From: Halichondria panicea | Lineage: Eukaryota; Porifera; Demospongiae; Suberitida; Halichondriidae | DNA length: 64,000 nt | Direction of reading: 5' to 3' | Assembly (NCBI RefSeq): GCF_963675165.1 | Contig: NC_087377.1 | Coordinates: 11,270,632 to 11,334,631 of the forward strand | Shown here: positions 22,001-33,800 of the stretch, piece by piece | How the letters are laid out: every line of letters begins with the position of its first letter | Position numbering within the stretch: position 1 is the first letter of the stretch | Translations under genes and position numbers: made by a program | The notes under the pieces: generated by a model | The model's input: the letters and a program-made list of their open reading frames with translations, nothing else | Databases searched by the model: none | What the model was told of the DNA's origin: nothing

Positions 22001-22752
22001 GAGCAGACGATGACTTCTCCATTAATAGTATCGATGCTAGTGCTCACTGCTTCTGTAGTGACAAACAAAAGAATTTGATACTTTTGAGGAGAAATTAGTT
22101 GCACCATTAACACTTAATGATTTGTGAACACAAGATATGCATTTGAATAATGTATATAGCACCGTCCAAGATGAAAATTTAAACTACAAAATAATGGTTA
22201 CTGTTATTATTATAACGTGCAACTCTATCAGTGGTCAATTATATACTGCTAGCCTACTGTACATGGCTAGCAGAACACTGAATGTTAAATAATTAAATTG
22301 ATAATTAGTAAAATTGAACGCCTTGCAGGTGTGGCAGAGGAGACAAAACTTCAATCACCAACCAGTAACCTCCCATGACAATATATCACTCCAAAAAGTA
22401 ACAATTAATGACCAAAAAACAGGCGCTAAACGTTTCCTGGCTACTGTATATTAAATATAATGTTGCTATCCGTAAAACTGATCATGACGCATACAATTAT
22501 GTTGCTATCCGTAACTTCTTTGATAAAAATATACCTGACCATAAAACAATATAACACAATAGACTCCAAAATACACAATTCTAGCAATTCAGCACTCACC
22601 TGAGCCTCTAAGCAGGTGAATCACCACAAATATGAAAACCTATTAAAGTGAAGAAAAAAGAGAAGATCACACTGGTTGCATTGAAAGATAGCTACAGAAG
22701 CATTGCTATATAGCTTAGGCTGTCTGCTATTTTTTAGTACCTTATTCAGCAT
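19061..22752 (-). CDS. receptor H: Ig-like/FN3 type I membrane protein
   Basis: Eleven exons on the reverse strand: 22741-22752, 22600-22639, 21711-22052, 20968-21246, 20753-20826, 20363-20555, 19929-20222, 19515-19682, 19358-19397, 19145-19236 and 19061-19071 (514 aa, frame closes). The signal peptide MLNK/VFIFVVIHLL is split by a phase-0 intron, as in receptor G. Then come an Ig-like exon (VCSRDRLSLVCSHNYTS, WEVTG), an FN3 exon of 279 bp, a 74-bp plus 193-bp pair forming one FN3-like domain with a phase-0 internal intron, and a further beta-sandwich exon (HTVTITLPLTSY, YHFTIRIVLN). A membrane helix rich in Val/Ile follows. The tail has EKKYSVQMEEQ and RYGREEIKK. The exon lengths 279 and 74 are identical to those of G, so G and H form a subfamily without CCP modules. 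It diverges from receptor C across 22753-24132. The last 11-bp exon rests only on splice and phase fit. Confidence 0.8.
21376..21688. repeat. tandem duplication, about 156 bp x 2, intronic
   Basis: Two nearly identical direct copies (starting AAGTATCAACTATCAACTATG) lie back to back in intron 3 of receptor H; only a few bases differ. A shorter ACTATCAACTGTGAACTA-like array precedes them at about 21290-21376. Confidence 0.8.
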
Positions 22753-24132
22753 AGTGGATTGGTTCTCGGTTATTTAATAGAATCTCAGAAAACAAACTTG
22801 AATGGTAAAACTGGCACTCAACTGAATCGATTTGTACCTTGTTTCATTAATGATCATAACCGAAATATTAATGTGGGTGAGGGCGACCTTATTTTGAGTA
22901 TGTGTAAAAGTAGCCTCGATCCCAAGCCGAGTTTTCGCTTTTATAACGGTTAAGCGAACAACTGGGCCGGTACTAGTTGTCTGCGCATGCGTCAAATTTT
23001 TATTGTATATTTGTGGTCGGAAAAAATATTTAATAAATCAATAATTGAAATTTGTACACAGAAAATGCACAGAGTGAGTACACAAAAGATGCACATAGGG
23101 AGCTGCTTCACAAAGGCCTGGGGAGTTGCCAGTTGTGCTGCAGCACAATTACAGTGACCCAGGGCAACTTCAGGATGATTGAATGCCTTCAAATTACGTT
23201 TCAAAAAGATTTAGCAGGCTGCTGGACTTCTCTGATTCTAGGCCCCAACTCGTAACTCATTACTTGAGAAAACGTAGATTCTCTTGATGTCTCTGAGCTA
23301 CCCAGCAACGCTCAAATGAGCAGGTCAAACTCCAGTCCTGTGTCTGTGAGTATAGGACAATATTAAAAGAAACCAAAGACGGTTAAACCCTTACCTCAAA
23401 CTGTCCAGTCTCGTCCGTTAGTATAGCCAAGAGGAGCAGCACTGTTGGGATAGCTGGATATTAGCCATTGCTCCTGTACAGAGAAGTAGACATTTTAAAT
23501 ACGTGTAGATCTATACATATTACATTTCTCGGTTATAGTGTCATTGTCGACGAGCTGATGATGGCAGCACCAAGTTCTCTAGCTCACACTCTTCACTTGA
23601 TCCACCATATTAATGATGAAACTATAGTCTACCTACATTCTTGCCAAACATGAACAAGACTTGATAGCATAGCCGGCCATAGGGCCCACACAAAAATATC
23701 TGACCTTAACAAGCTTGACAAAGCTTTATACCTCTTCCCTTGTTGTTTAGTCTTCAGAATAAGCTTCAGAGAAGAGAGAAGCTTCAGCTAAGAGCCATTC
23801 CAATCGATTCCAATAATGATAAAACGGGAACTGACTTCTAGTACACGATAGTACACGAATATAAATGTCACGAAAGTGAACGAGAATATCCATTTGTCAG
23901 AATCTGACAAACGATTGACACATGCGCAGACAACTAGTACCAGGCCCAGTTGTTCGCCTAACCGTTATAAAAGCGAAAACTCGGCCTGGGATCGAGGCTA
24001 GTGTAAAAGTAGCCACGATTCCAGGCCGCTTGGGAAAGACTATTGAAGGGGCTGGAGTCGAGGCTAGTGTAAAAGCAGCCAATAATTGTTGGAGAACAGA
24101 TTATTTATAGTTTGCAAGAGAGAAACTGAATA
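22753..24132. promoter_or_regulatory. symmetric intergenic region of divergent receptors H and C
   Basis: The start codons of H (reverse, 22752) and C (forward, 24133) face away from each other across 1.38 kb. An inverted repeat of about 88 bp occupies 22910-22997 and 23913-24002 (CTCGATCCCA(A/G)GCCGA, TTTTCGCTTTTATAACGGTT, GTTGTCTGCGCATG cores). Each arm lies about 130-160 bp upstream of its start codon. The right arm is followed by two further GTGTAAAAGTAGCC-type words up to 24080. A shared or mirrored promoter is inference; the arms may equally be ends of an inserted element. Confidence 0.55.
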
Positions 24133-25553
24133 ATGATAATACACTGGGAGCTACTGTTAGGCCTTTGCCTGACAATCAAAGGTGAGATTACTGAACCAGC
24201 AGATATATAGTTTAAAAGATAATCATCAATCAATTCACCATAGTGCACTGCACACTCGTCACGAACTATGAAGGAAGAGCTTGTCCTGCTGGAGTGAATA
24301 CTCTTACTTGTGAAGGTCGCACAGACGATGTTGTTTCATGGACTACTGCAGCTCCTACTGGAACAGAGCAAATACGAATGGATGCATTTCTACCCATTGG
24401 CATCCTAAATGAAACAGAAACAGTATCTGGCCTTCTTGGCAATATGTTCTTCTCTGGAGAAATTCTTGTCAATTTCATTCCAATTAATCAATCGAGCTTG
24501 TACGCCTTCAATACAACGTACTCCATCAATACAACACAGCCAGTTACACTGACATGTAGCAATTCAACAACTGACCTTGGAACAATAGAAATTGAGTTAG
24601 CGAGTAAGTCATTTCCTTATAATTTCAGTTGAGTATGTATCTCTATTTCAATATAGTGGCTCCTTCACCACCACAAATGTTTATACAACTTGGTGAACAA
24701 GGTTTGATCAACACTGTTGATGTCACCATTGGTTGGGACGCTCCTACTGAGACTGGTGGTAGAGATGACCTCACCTACACAGTGAACGTCTCACCTCCGG
24801 CCCAGCTCTCTGCTACTGTCCTCACATCCACCTCTGCCACTGTGACTGCTCAATACAATGTGGACTACACTGTCAGTGTTATGGCTACCAACTGTGCTGG
24901 AGAGAGTGTACCTAGAATGTACAGATTTAAAATTGGTAAGCTGCATAGTAAATGAAATTAGAGATTGGTTTATTTCAGAGTACTGGTATGTACAGATTCC
25001 TGTGCTATTCCAACCGCCCCTTCAAATGGTTCCATTGGACCAGTAACAAGCAGGACTATTGGATCTAGAATGACTTTCCAATGTGACTCAGGATTCATTC
25101 CCACTCAACAAATGATTGCCACATGCTTAGACACGCTGGTATGGAGTCCAGACCCTTCAACGTTTGCTTGTAGAGCACAAACTCTTGTTGCTGGTGAGTT
25201 ATAAGTGAATCAACATCTCGTTGATAACTCACATTTTCTGTATAGATGCATTTTCCATTTCGATGTTTACTGGATTAGACGTGACTCTGAGTGTGGTAGT
25301 GTCGTCGGCAATCGCAATTCTGATTGGACTAGCAATTGGAGTGTGCGGCACTTATCTACTCATGCGTAAAAGAATCGTCAGTCCAGACAATAAAGAAGTT
25401 CCTGTTACTCTTGTTACAATAGAAAGTCCATTACACGAAACCCCACCCACATTGCCTCCACCACGACAAGGGAGTCCGTTGTACGAGGAGGTTTACACAG
25501 AATCTGAATTGGAGGTCAATTACGCTTACATGAGGGCTTCTGAGTTTCAGTAA
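24133..25553 (+). CDS. receptor C: Ig-like/FN3/CCP type I membrane protein
   Basis: Five exons: 24133-24181, 24244-24603, 24657-24935, 24996-25193 and 25246-25553 (397 aa, all joins phase 1). Signal peptide WELLLGLCLTI. Exon 2 is a diverged Ig-like domain (ACPAGVNTLTCEG ... PVTLTCSNST). Exon 3 is FN3, almost identical at nucleotide level to the FN3 exons of A and B over TETGGRDDLTYTVNVSPP and onwards. Exon 4 is a single CCP (CAIPTAPSNGSI, MTFQCDSGF, WSPDPSTFAC). Exon 5 has a helix (TLSVVVSSAIAILIGLAIGV), MRKR stop-transfer, a Pro-rich juxtamembrane segment with TPPTLPPPRQGSP, then LYEEVYTESELEVNYAYM. The tail keeps the YEEV box but ends in NYAYM instead of NxAYGP. The PPLP-type segment could bind SH3 or WW domains (inference). 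Confidence 0.85.
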
Positions 25554-26652
25554 ACAGTAATTATTGCATTGTGATGTTCATCTACATTCATGACCATTGC
25601 TTATGTACAGTAATCATTGTACATATCACCTCATTTCAAACTATAATAATAGCTATAATTATTGTATAGGGTCTGTAATCTCATGACTTTGTTGATATGA
25701 TTGTTGTCGTAACAAGCATGATAAAAATTCAACATGTTGTCAAACTTGAGCCCATTTGAATACCTTACCAGCCAACTAATTGACTTGATTTTTCCATTCT
25801 CAAGACATTATGAGCAATCACATGCATGAGCTAGGTCAGGTATACGACTTATTCAGTTGTCCGTTCAATGGACCAAATGAATAAAATTACATCAATATAT
25901 TTGGGCGTATGACATGGCAACTTATTACGAGCAGAGAGATCTAGACGGTTTACCTTTAGCACAATAACTGCCTTGCCATTGCAGTATAAGTCAGTAACCA
26001 TTATTGTGTAACACAGGCTATCTGGCCTGCTATTTAGTTAGATTCAACTAAATTACTTTCACAGTAAATATTGACATTAATTAACATGTGTGTTCTTATC
26101 ACCATGCATCATGTGTCAGTCACATAAATATGACACTTACATAATACATAAATTAAATAAATAAGATTACATAGAATAACATAACTAGAATAGGCTATCA
26201 TCGTCCTGGCAGGGTCGCCAAATGTAACACAGGCTATCTGGCCTGCTATTTAGTTAGATTCAACTAAATTACTTTCACAGTAAATATTGAGATTAAACGA
26301 GAATGTATAAGTCAGTAACCATTATTGTGTAACACAGGATATCTGGCCTGCTATTTAGTTAGATTCACTAGATTACTTTCACAGTATATATTGACATTAA
26401 TTAACATGTGTGTTCTTATCACCATCATGTGTCAGTCACATGACACTTACATAATACATGAATAAGATTACATAGAATAACGAATAGGCTATCATCAAAA
26501 TTATACATATCACCTCCTTTCAAACTATAGCTATTGAATAGGGTCTATAATTATAAAGTAATCTCATGACTTTGTTGATATAATGATTATAATAATCGTT
26601 GCTGTAACTGGCATAAAAATGTTGTCAAACTAGAGCCCATTTGAAGACCTTA
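25554..26652. repeat. 3' flank of receptor C with direct repeats
   Basis: A block containing GTGTAACACAGG(C/A)TATCTGGCC, TGCTATTTAGTTAGATTCA and TTACTTTCACAGTA(A/T)ATA is present three times, at about 25983-26212, 26222-26300 (partial) and 26304-26490. The flank near 25735-25860 (CAAACTTGAGCCCATTTGAA and following) recurs near 60675-60800, so 3' DNA of C was copied elsewhere. No gene is seen. Confidence 0.65.
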
Positions 26653-27364
26653 CAGTGCTTGCAGCCTAGAGAGTAAAAAACGCGCTTGTATAAGCCTATA
26701 GAGAGTAAAAAACGCAAATTTGCTGGTATTGGTACATAAATGTGAATATCTTGTGATGGGTAAGAACTTTTGCTGATACCATTTACTTGTGTAGATAAAA
26801 GAATACTCTAAAATATACCCAAAATTGTTTCCAAAGGTGGTGGGTATGTGTTGGTTTATAAGAGCAAAAATGTTCTATGGTGGACAATCGCTTAGCGATG
26901 GAAAAGACCAATCGTTGTCGGCTAAGGTAAGAAACTCTGGCACAACATTCCTGAATAGTTTATCGAACATAATTATATGCATGATTTCGTAAAGTTTATA
27001 TATGTACACAAACTCAATTATCGAGTTTTTTGGGTGCCTTTTCGCTTAGCGATAGAACTCAAGCAAATTTGTCAGCTAATTGTTTTTTGTTTTTGCACAT
27101 TAATTGTTTTGATACAAAAAATTTGTCCAGAAATACTGATGTTGCACACAATCATTTCTTTACGATCACCCCCATTTTCATCTAAAATGATTTTCCACTA
27201 CAACAACTTTTGGGGAAATATTTTCAAATAATTGTTAATATTCATTCACCTATAAAATGGTATCAGCACAATTTCTTAGAAATGTTCCCATCTTGAGATA
27301 CATTTAAGTACAACTACTCACCTATAGCTATTGTGGTATTTTACTCTCTACGCTGTAAGCACTG
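26653..27364. mobile_element. TIR element, 712 bp, TA-flanked
   Basis: Inverted ends begin CAGTGCTTGCAGCCTAGAGA (left) with AGTAAAA following; the right end is their complement with two or three differences. TA flanks both sides (26651-26652, 27365-27366). CAGT termini with TA target sites suit the Tc1/mariner/pogo class. Inside, CGCTTAGCGAT occurs twice. The longest frames are not transposase-like, so it is non-autonomous. Confidence 0.7.
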
Positions 27365-27379
27365 TATCTGTATGATTCA

Positions 27380-27620
27380 ATAGTGAAAGGCTGAGCATGT
27401 ATCATGATTAAGGCTTCTCCAGGACTTGTGCTGCCTGAGCCAGTAGATATAGAACCACTGCATGTACTGGCCCGGGTTGTATACTGGAGGGTACGACTGT
27501 CAGCTATAAGTGCACTGTTGATGATGATGGACATTGGTAGTTGTTCAACTGTCCCAACAGCTCATCTAGGACCATTCTATTCTACTACTGTTCTCACATC
27601 CACCTCTGAAATCGCTAAAT
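27380..27620 (+). pseudogene. relic of receptor D exon 2 with an FN3 scrap
   Basis: 27414-27530 matches receptor D exon 2 (GGACTTGTGCTGCC, GTAGAT, GGTTGTATACTGGAGGG, ACTGTCAGCTAT) with many changes. 27585-27612 matches the FN3 exon word ACTGTTCTCACATCCACCTC. There is no open frame. Confidence 0.65.
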
Positions 27621-27891
27621 TTTGAGCTGGTTAACCTGATTTTAGGTGTTATTACTCTTTAACTGATTAAAATATAGGCACTCTAACGTGTTGGAGTGCC
27701 TATAAATAATTGCTGTCACATGATAATTAATGAATGCATGCATGCAGCTTGACTTATACATCATGTGACTGTGCATGTGAGAAATGAACATTACTAGATT
27801 ATAGTTCTTCTTTTGAGTTGTGCTTAGTCCATATAACTATATACACTTGCAACCAAAATTGATAATCAAGCTTTCTGAGGACATCAGCACC

Positions 27892-30800
27892 ATGCAGAAA
27901 ACAATGTATGACAGTGGATACCAAGGGGACCGACACACACTACCTCGTCCTGGGATGGTGACAAGTCTACACGATACCTCATCACCAACGTCTCTAGTGG
28001 TGAGTGCATGCATGGTTAGTGATAATAAATGCAAACTGTATAGTGATATGAATTCTCGCGCAGAATAAACATTTTAAGCTCTGTATGCAGGGGCGGATCC
28101 AGGGGTGATTTTGAGGGGCTGAAGCCCCCCCCTTTTGAAAAAACTACCATGTGTTGTAGTCTGACTCTACAACAATTTTGCCACCAATTATGCATCTGTA
28201 GACTCACTTGAAATCACTTGAGAGATGCTAGACAACAGCTACTAGGAGTATAAAGGATCTAGGGTAGCTAGCTGGACGTACCTAGCTAGCTAGCTAGCTG
28301 TACGTACGTACGTACATCTGATCAGTACAGTATCACCGTAGTATTAAAAGTAAGTGCAGAGGTCAACGTATTCTACTCATTAATATGAAAGTTCAAAGGT
28401 CAAATCTTGCAAAAAAAAATTGCCTCCGGCGAGGCTGCCCTGGGCGGCTCTGCCGCCCTCGTACGGGGCTTCGCCCCTTTCTAGCTAGCCCCCCCCTTTT
28501 GTTTTTCCTGGATCCGCCCCTGGTATGATTAGCTATATATATAGCTCTAATCCTAGGCTATCCTGCCTGCATGCATGCACTCAGAATATGCATGGTACAT
28601 CTAAATAATTATACTGAAAACCGTCATTTATTATATAAAACTATAATTTGATATAATACGAAACAAGACTGCATTTAGCTTGAAGGGGCATATACCGATA
28701 TACTTGATTAACACCCAAATTGATTATTTGCATGCGTTTAGCTATATGCATATCTGGGACTTTAATTTGCACAAAGGAGCTCAGAATGCGAACGCTACAG
28801 AAGAATGGCTGTGACCACATACCGAGGACTATATATATCAGGACATGGAGGACATCATTTGTCCTTTCACACTATCTCACACCTATATTATGCTGCAGGA
28901 TTTACATTGAACTGAATTGACATAGGGGCATACTTTCTAAAAATGTATCTTCTGAATAATTGTAACCAACCATCTTATTCTGCATCTAGTTAGCCTACAA
29001 TGTCATGCTCGTATAAGGTACGTCTAACTAACATAAAAGCTGTCTCTGCCGTTTTGAAAATAAAGCATTGGTGATTTTTACTGTACTTTTAAGAAGCTAT
29101 ATACCACTTCCTGAAAATATTTTCTAATTATAGAGTGTAAGCCTAAATAATATTGAACCGGTACATACGTGTACAGCAAATCTAGTAAGTTTTTTGAATC
29201 AGGGTTTACCTGCCAAATGATTTTGTATGAAGTGACTTGTGTACATGGGACGTATATGTGTATACATTTAACTTGTACACATTAACACTTATAATTACTT
29301 CAAAGGGCACGTTATTCACACCTCTATAGCCTATAATTATTTAGTCTTGATATGATTATGATGAATCTGAAATAAGTGCTACCTACTCTGCAATGAAACT
29401 TGGTACTCGTATAATGAAAATGTACTCGGGTCAAATGCACACAATTCAGGCATGTGTGTGTATTATTGCTTACGTATATATTATTGTATTCAGTGCATAT
29501 ACAGCTAGTATTATAAATCAGAGATGTGGTCTGCCTTTGTATATGGACACAATGTTGTGTAGTATTATAGTTGATGTGGCCATTATTATCAATGATAAAT
29601 CATGCCATAACAATACTATATACAGCAACTGGCATCTGCAGACAGAGTGGAAGCTGGAAATGCCAATCCATTGTCTGGTGGAGTACTACGCTGCCCAAAA
29701 CCTAGAGCTACACAAGATAAGAGGAGTGAACAAGAACATTCTGTATTCAATGTAGGTGTATTTATAAAAGGTGATTATTACTTATATTAATGTAGAATGA
29801 ACTTGTGCAAAAATTGAAGCGAAGAAATACAATTAATGGTGAAGAGAGTGGCGTTCAACTTAAAAGGATGCCTGATAAAGTGAGTGCTATGGTGATCATA
29901 TACATGTGTTTCACGACTAATTAGATATACTACCCTAGCTAAGAGGAGGATATGCACTCATTATATATCCTCTGCTACCGTGGTTACTCCGAGGTGTAGC
30001 CAAGGGGTATGTAACTATGGTAGCATTGGATTTTGCAGCTGTCAAAGAGCATATCAAAACATTTGTCAAATGTATGTAAAAAACATGTAAAGTTGTCATC
30101 AAACATTTAATCTATAAGTATACAAATGCACTAAAAAGAAGGAATTTTACCTTAAAAAGATTTTAGTATGCTCTCTATTCTATAATCTAGCTATTACTCT
30201 TTCCAATGATACCTCACATGCAGTTTATACATGAGCTGGATATAGTGTTCTTCAGTTGAAATATACTATGAACAGTGATGACAGTTTTACATTGAATTGC
30301 AGTGACTGGAAAGGGAGGGACTGTCCCATACTTTACATAATAAAGTTTTGTGGGAAGGGTGTTCGGGCTGCCTAGCCACCAGTAATTCCTAAGGATTCAT
30401 ATGAATGTGGGTTGGCTAGTTTCCTGTAAGTGTTAATGCTTGTACTTTTGCCATAAGCTAGTGCATGTAAGTAGAGCTAGCTAAAGTTTTTTGTGCCAGC
30501 TAGACTACTGTATACCTACTGAGGATGACAGATCAGCTCAAGTAACAGCCAGCATAGACTACTGTAAGATAGAGCCGATGTCAAGTTGCCAAGACAAGCA
30601 AAAGCCAAGCCCAGGAACTGAAGAAAACCCCTGAGAAACCCTATCCTGGTGGGATTTACCGACACTAATGATCAATTAAGAGATAGTTAAAGTATATATC
30701 GGATATGATGAAGAGTAGAGTAATTATGAATGGTAGACTTAGTGGATTGGATGAAAATCCGAACAGTGACACTTGACACCTGATTACAGACTTAGTTTAT

Positions 30801-33800
30801 TCTCTTTTTCATTTTATTTTGAGTTAGGAACCAAGGTTAACGTATATCTGGTCTGCAAAAGAAAGGTACAGGTGCTAACTTGAATCTAGGCTACCTTGTT
30901 TGCTAATTACATGCACTGCACTTACTGCATGACAGGAAATGACAAATATGACTAGCTATGACGCGAAAACGTCACAAATATTTGAGTGGGTGGTAAAAAT
31001 TTTAATTTGACATTTCACATTGCTATGGCTAGTTGAGCAACACATCGACTCCTACAGATACTCAAGAGCCTCCTTGGTCCAATTAATCGTTGGCCATTAG
31101 ACGTCCCTTATATACGGGGTTGTAAGCTCTTCTTGAGGATAAAATGTATCTAAACCACGCCCATGGATTCATGGCCATCTTGTTGGAGAGAGCAGCTATC
31201 GTGTTTCTGCGTCGCTTTTGAGTCTTAGTACCGTCAAGCATGGCTCCCGTTTTCTTAAACAAAATTAATGAAACTGAAACTTAAAAAACACCTTGAAAAC
31301 TGTGCATACCTGAGGCTGCATATATGTTATTTTTCTATGTATATATCATACAGCTGTTAACCAAGAGATCAATTAGTGGTGACGTATATAAATGTGGTAA
31401 GTCGATCCATGCACATTTAATTTAATACTTGTTGTACAGGTACAGGAAAACACTAATACAGTCACTGCATCGCAAGTAATGGCTGCTGACAATATTACAA
31501 CACGCCAGCCAACAGGTGCAAATCCTAATCGTTCAAGAACTACACGCCGACCGGCACCCCCTATTCTTCCCAAACCAAGGAAAAGAAACAATAGTGACCA
31601 CATACCAGTACAAGAACTACACGATGCTCATCAGGGGCTGGAGGAGTTGTCTCTTACTCATACAGAACATCGTCACAGGGAGGGACAGATGACTATTCAG
31701 GTATACTGCAGAAATGATATGTACATAGGTTATTTTATGCACGAGGGATGTACAGCTAATACAATTCAAGCTATCCTGAGGGGCGTAGCAAAGCCCATCG
31801 GTTTGTATTAGCAGTACAGCACGAAGGCGTGGCATAATAACCTACTTATTGCTGATTTTGTAATAATTTCAAACATCAGAATCTAAGGATAAACCAATCA
31901 GATTGCAGGATTCTGAATCTAACTCAAACTTGAGGGGTTCAGTCTTGAATGATTGACCTCTCCTTTGACCTCTGATCCCACCAGAGTGACACCCGACTGC
32001 ATTGGGATTCGCTATGCATCAATGCACTCCAGTTTTTTATTCCTTTACTGATCGAATTTTACAAAGAGCTAGGGAGCGTGCTAGGATTCTGTATAGTAGA
32101 TTGGATAGTAGTGCGATTATCCTTTGAAGTTTTGCTGAGCTGTTCGATTATGACACTAAGGTTTAAAACCAGCTATAATACAGCATGTAGGACGAGTAGT
32201 CCATTGGTAGACCTTCTGGACTATCTTGGTAGTCATAGAATATTTTCAAAGACGAAGCAGTAAGCCATTTGTGTACACCACTGCACAAGTCTGACATGAA
32301 GATGCGCTACAATGCTTGCTAAGCAGTTAGTTGACCAGAGTGCAGCTTTTATAAAGGCCACAAATACTTCTATCGAGGCAGCAGCAAGGCATAAATCACC
32401 TGGTCACAACAATTGACCCACGTCCATCTCTAACCACTTCATTGGGGGCAGCGATAAAATCAAGCTAATTTGGTGGGTTGGGCTGACTTTTTGAACCACA
32501 AATGCAAACTAAAGCGACGGAACTTTCTAAGTTTGCAATCAACTGAGAAAAGCTAATAATTATATAGGGTGGTGCTTCAAGTTGAAGTGGTCCTGCATTT
32601 GGGCTATGTTGACCACAACCACCTGGGGTGATATTGATGTCACCCAGGCATCATTATATAGCTATACATAAATATACCCTGTAGCAGTAGTACAATCCTC
32701 CCCAATCTTATTCCGTACTGGCTTGATCCCCAAATGAATACACCCATACAGGCTGCTGGCAGTGAAACACCAACTGATGCAATTCCTAAAACGTCAGCTG
32801 TACATAGACCACCCATCACCCCCCCTCCCAAGAAGAGAAATTCAGTGAAAATTAAAGACCAAACAGCAAAAGATGCTCAGGTGTCCCTTACTGACACAGA
32901 ACATCTTCTTCACGATGAAGGACAAATGACCATTCAGGTAATAGCAGAAATGATAAGTGGCTAATGTCCCAACACGCATAATAATGCAGGATGTTTGCAG
33001 TCCTAAAATGGAGACGCCACAACTGCAGCAAAGTACTGTTTGTTCAGCTATATACAAACCAGCCATCAGACCCAGACCAAGAAGGTCCATCAGTTGTGAC
33101 AGTGAGTCTGACAAGAAAGGGGAGAACAACAAGGAGCGTTCTAAATCATTGCTGCTCTGTGTAAGATAATTATTATAATTATATACTGTAACATGCAGTG
33201 ATTCGTGTGAATACGGCTCCTCATACAGTTATACATGCTCACATGTACCATGAATTGTATGTATGCACATGCATGTATATATAGGGTAATAAAGAGGTGG
33301 AGCGTCAACCATCGTATGGGCCGGAGTATTCCGAAATACAATCAACAACACAGCCGTATGCGAATATTTTCTCACTTCAGAAAATTGTAACCATGACCAC
33401 CCAGGCTGAACAAGCTAATTTATGTCATAACTCAACATTTCCACAAGAAAGTTTGTACAAAGCTACCAGGCAAGCGATCACTGATGCTGGAAATGACGAG
33501 TCTACTACAACAGGAAGACAAGCAAACCAGGTGATGCATGTAGCTGTTGAGCAATAGCAGTTCAGTATATACAAAAGAAATTTCTTATGAAGAGAGAGAA
33601 GTCCTTAATGTATTTCACATGACTTGAAAGTTGTAACTACGAAGCACTTCAGATGCTCTGCAGAAAATTAAAGTATAATGTTTTTTAACAGACCTAGCTT
33701 GCATGGTGTACGTAAAACAATTAATTATCAATACCATTTTTAGGCCAGTAGTGAACTACAATTTGTCGGTCATAAACAAGACTTCAGTGAAGCTACCAAA

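Noticed and set aside
29393-29755. 120-residue frame with hydrophobic start (MHTIQACVCIIAYVYI...)
   Set aside because: The real coding exon here is 29626-29751 in another frame, joined in phase 0 to the coiled-coil kinase gene.
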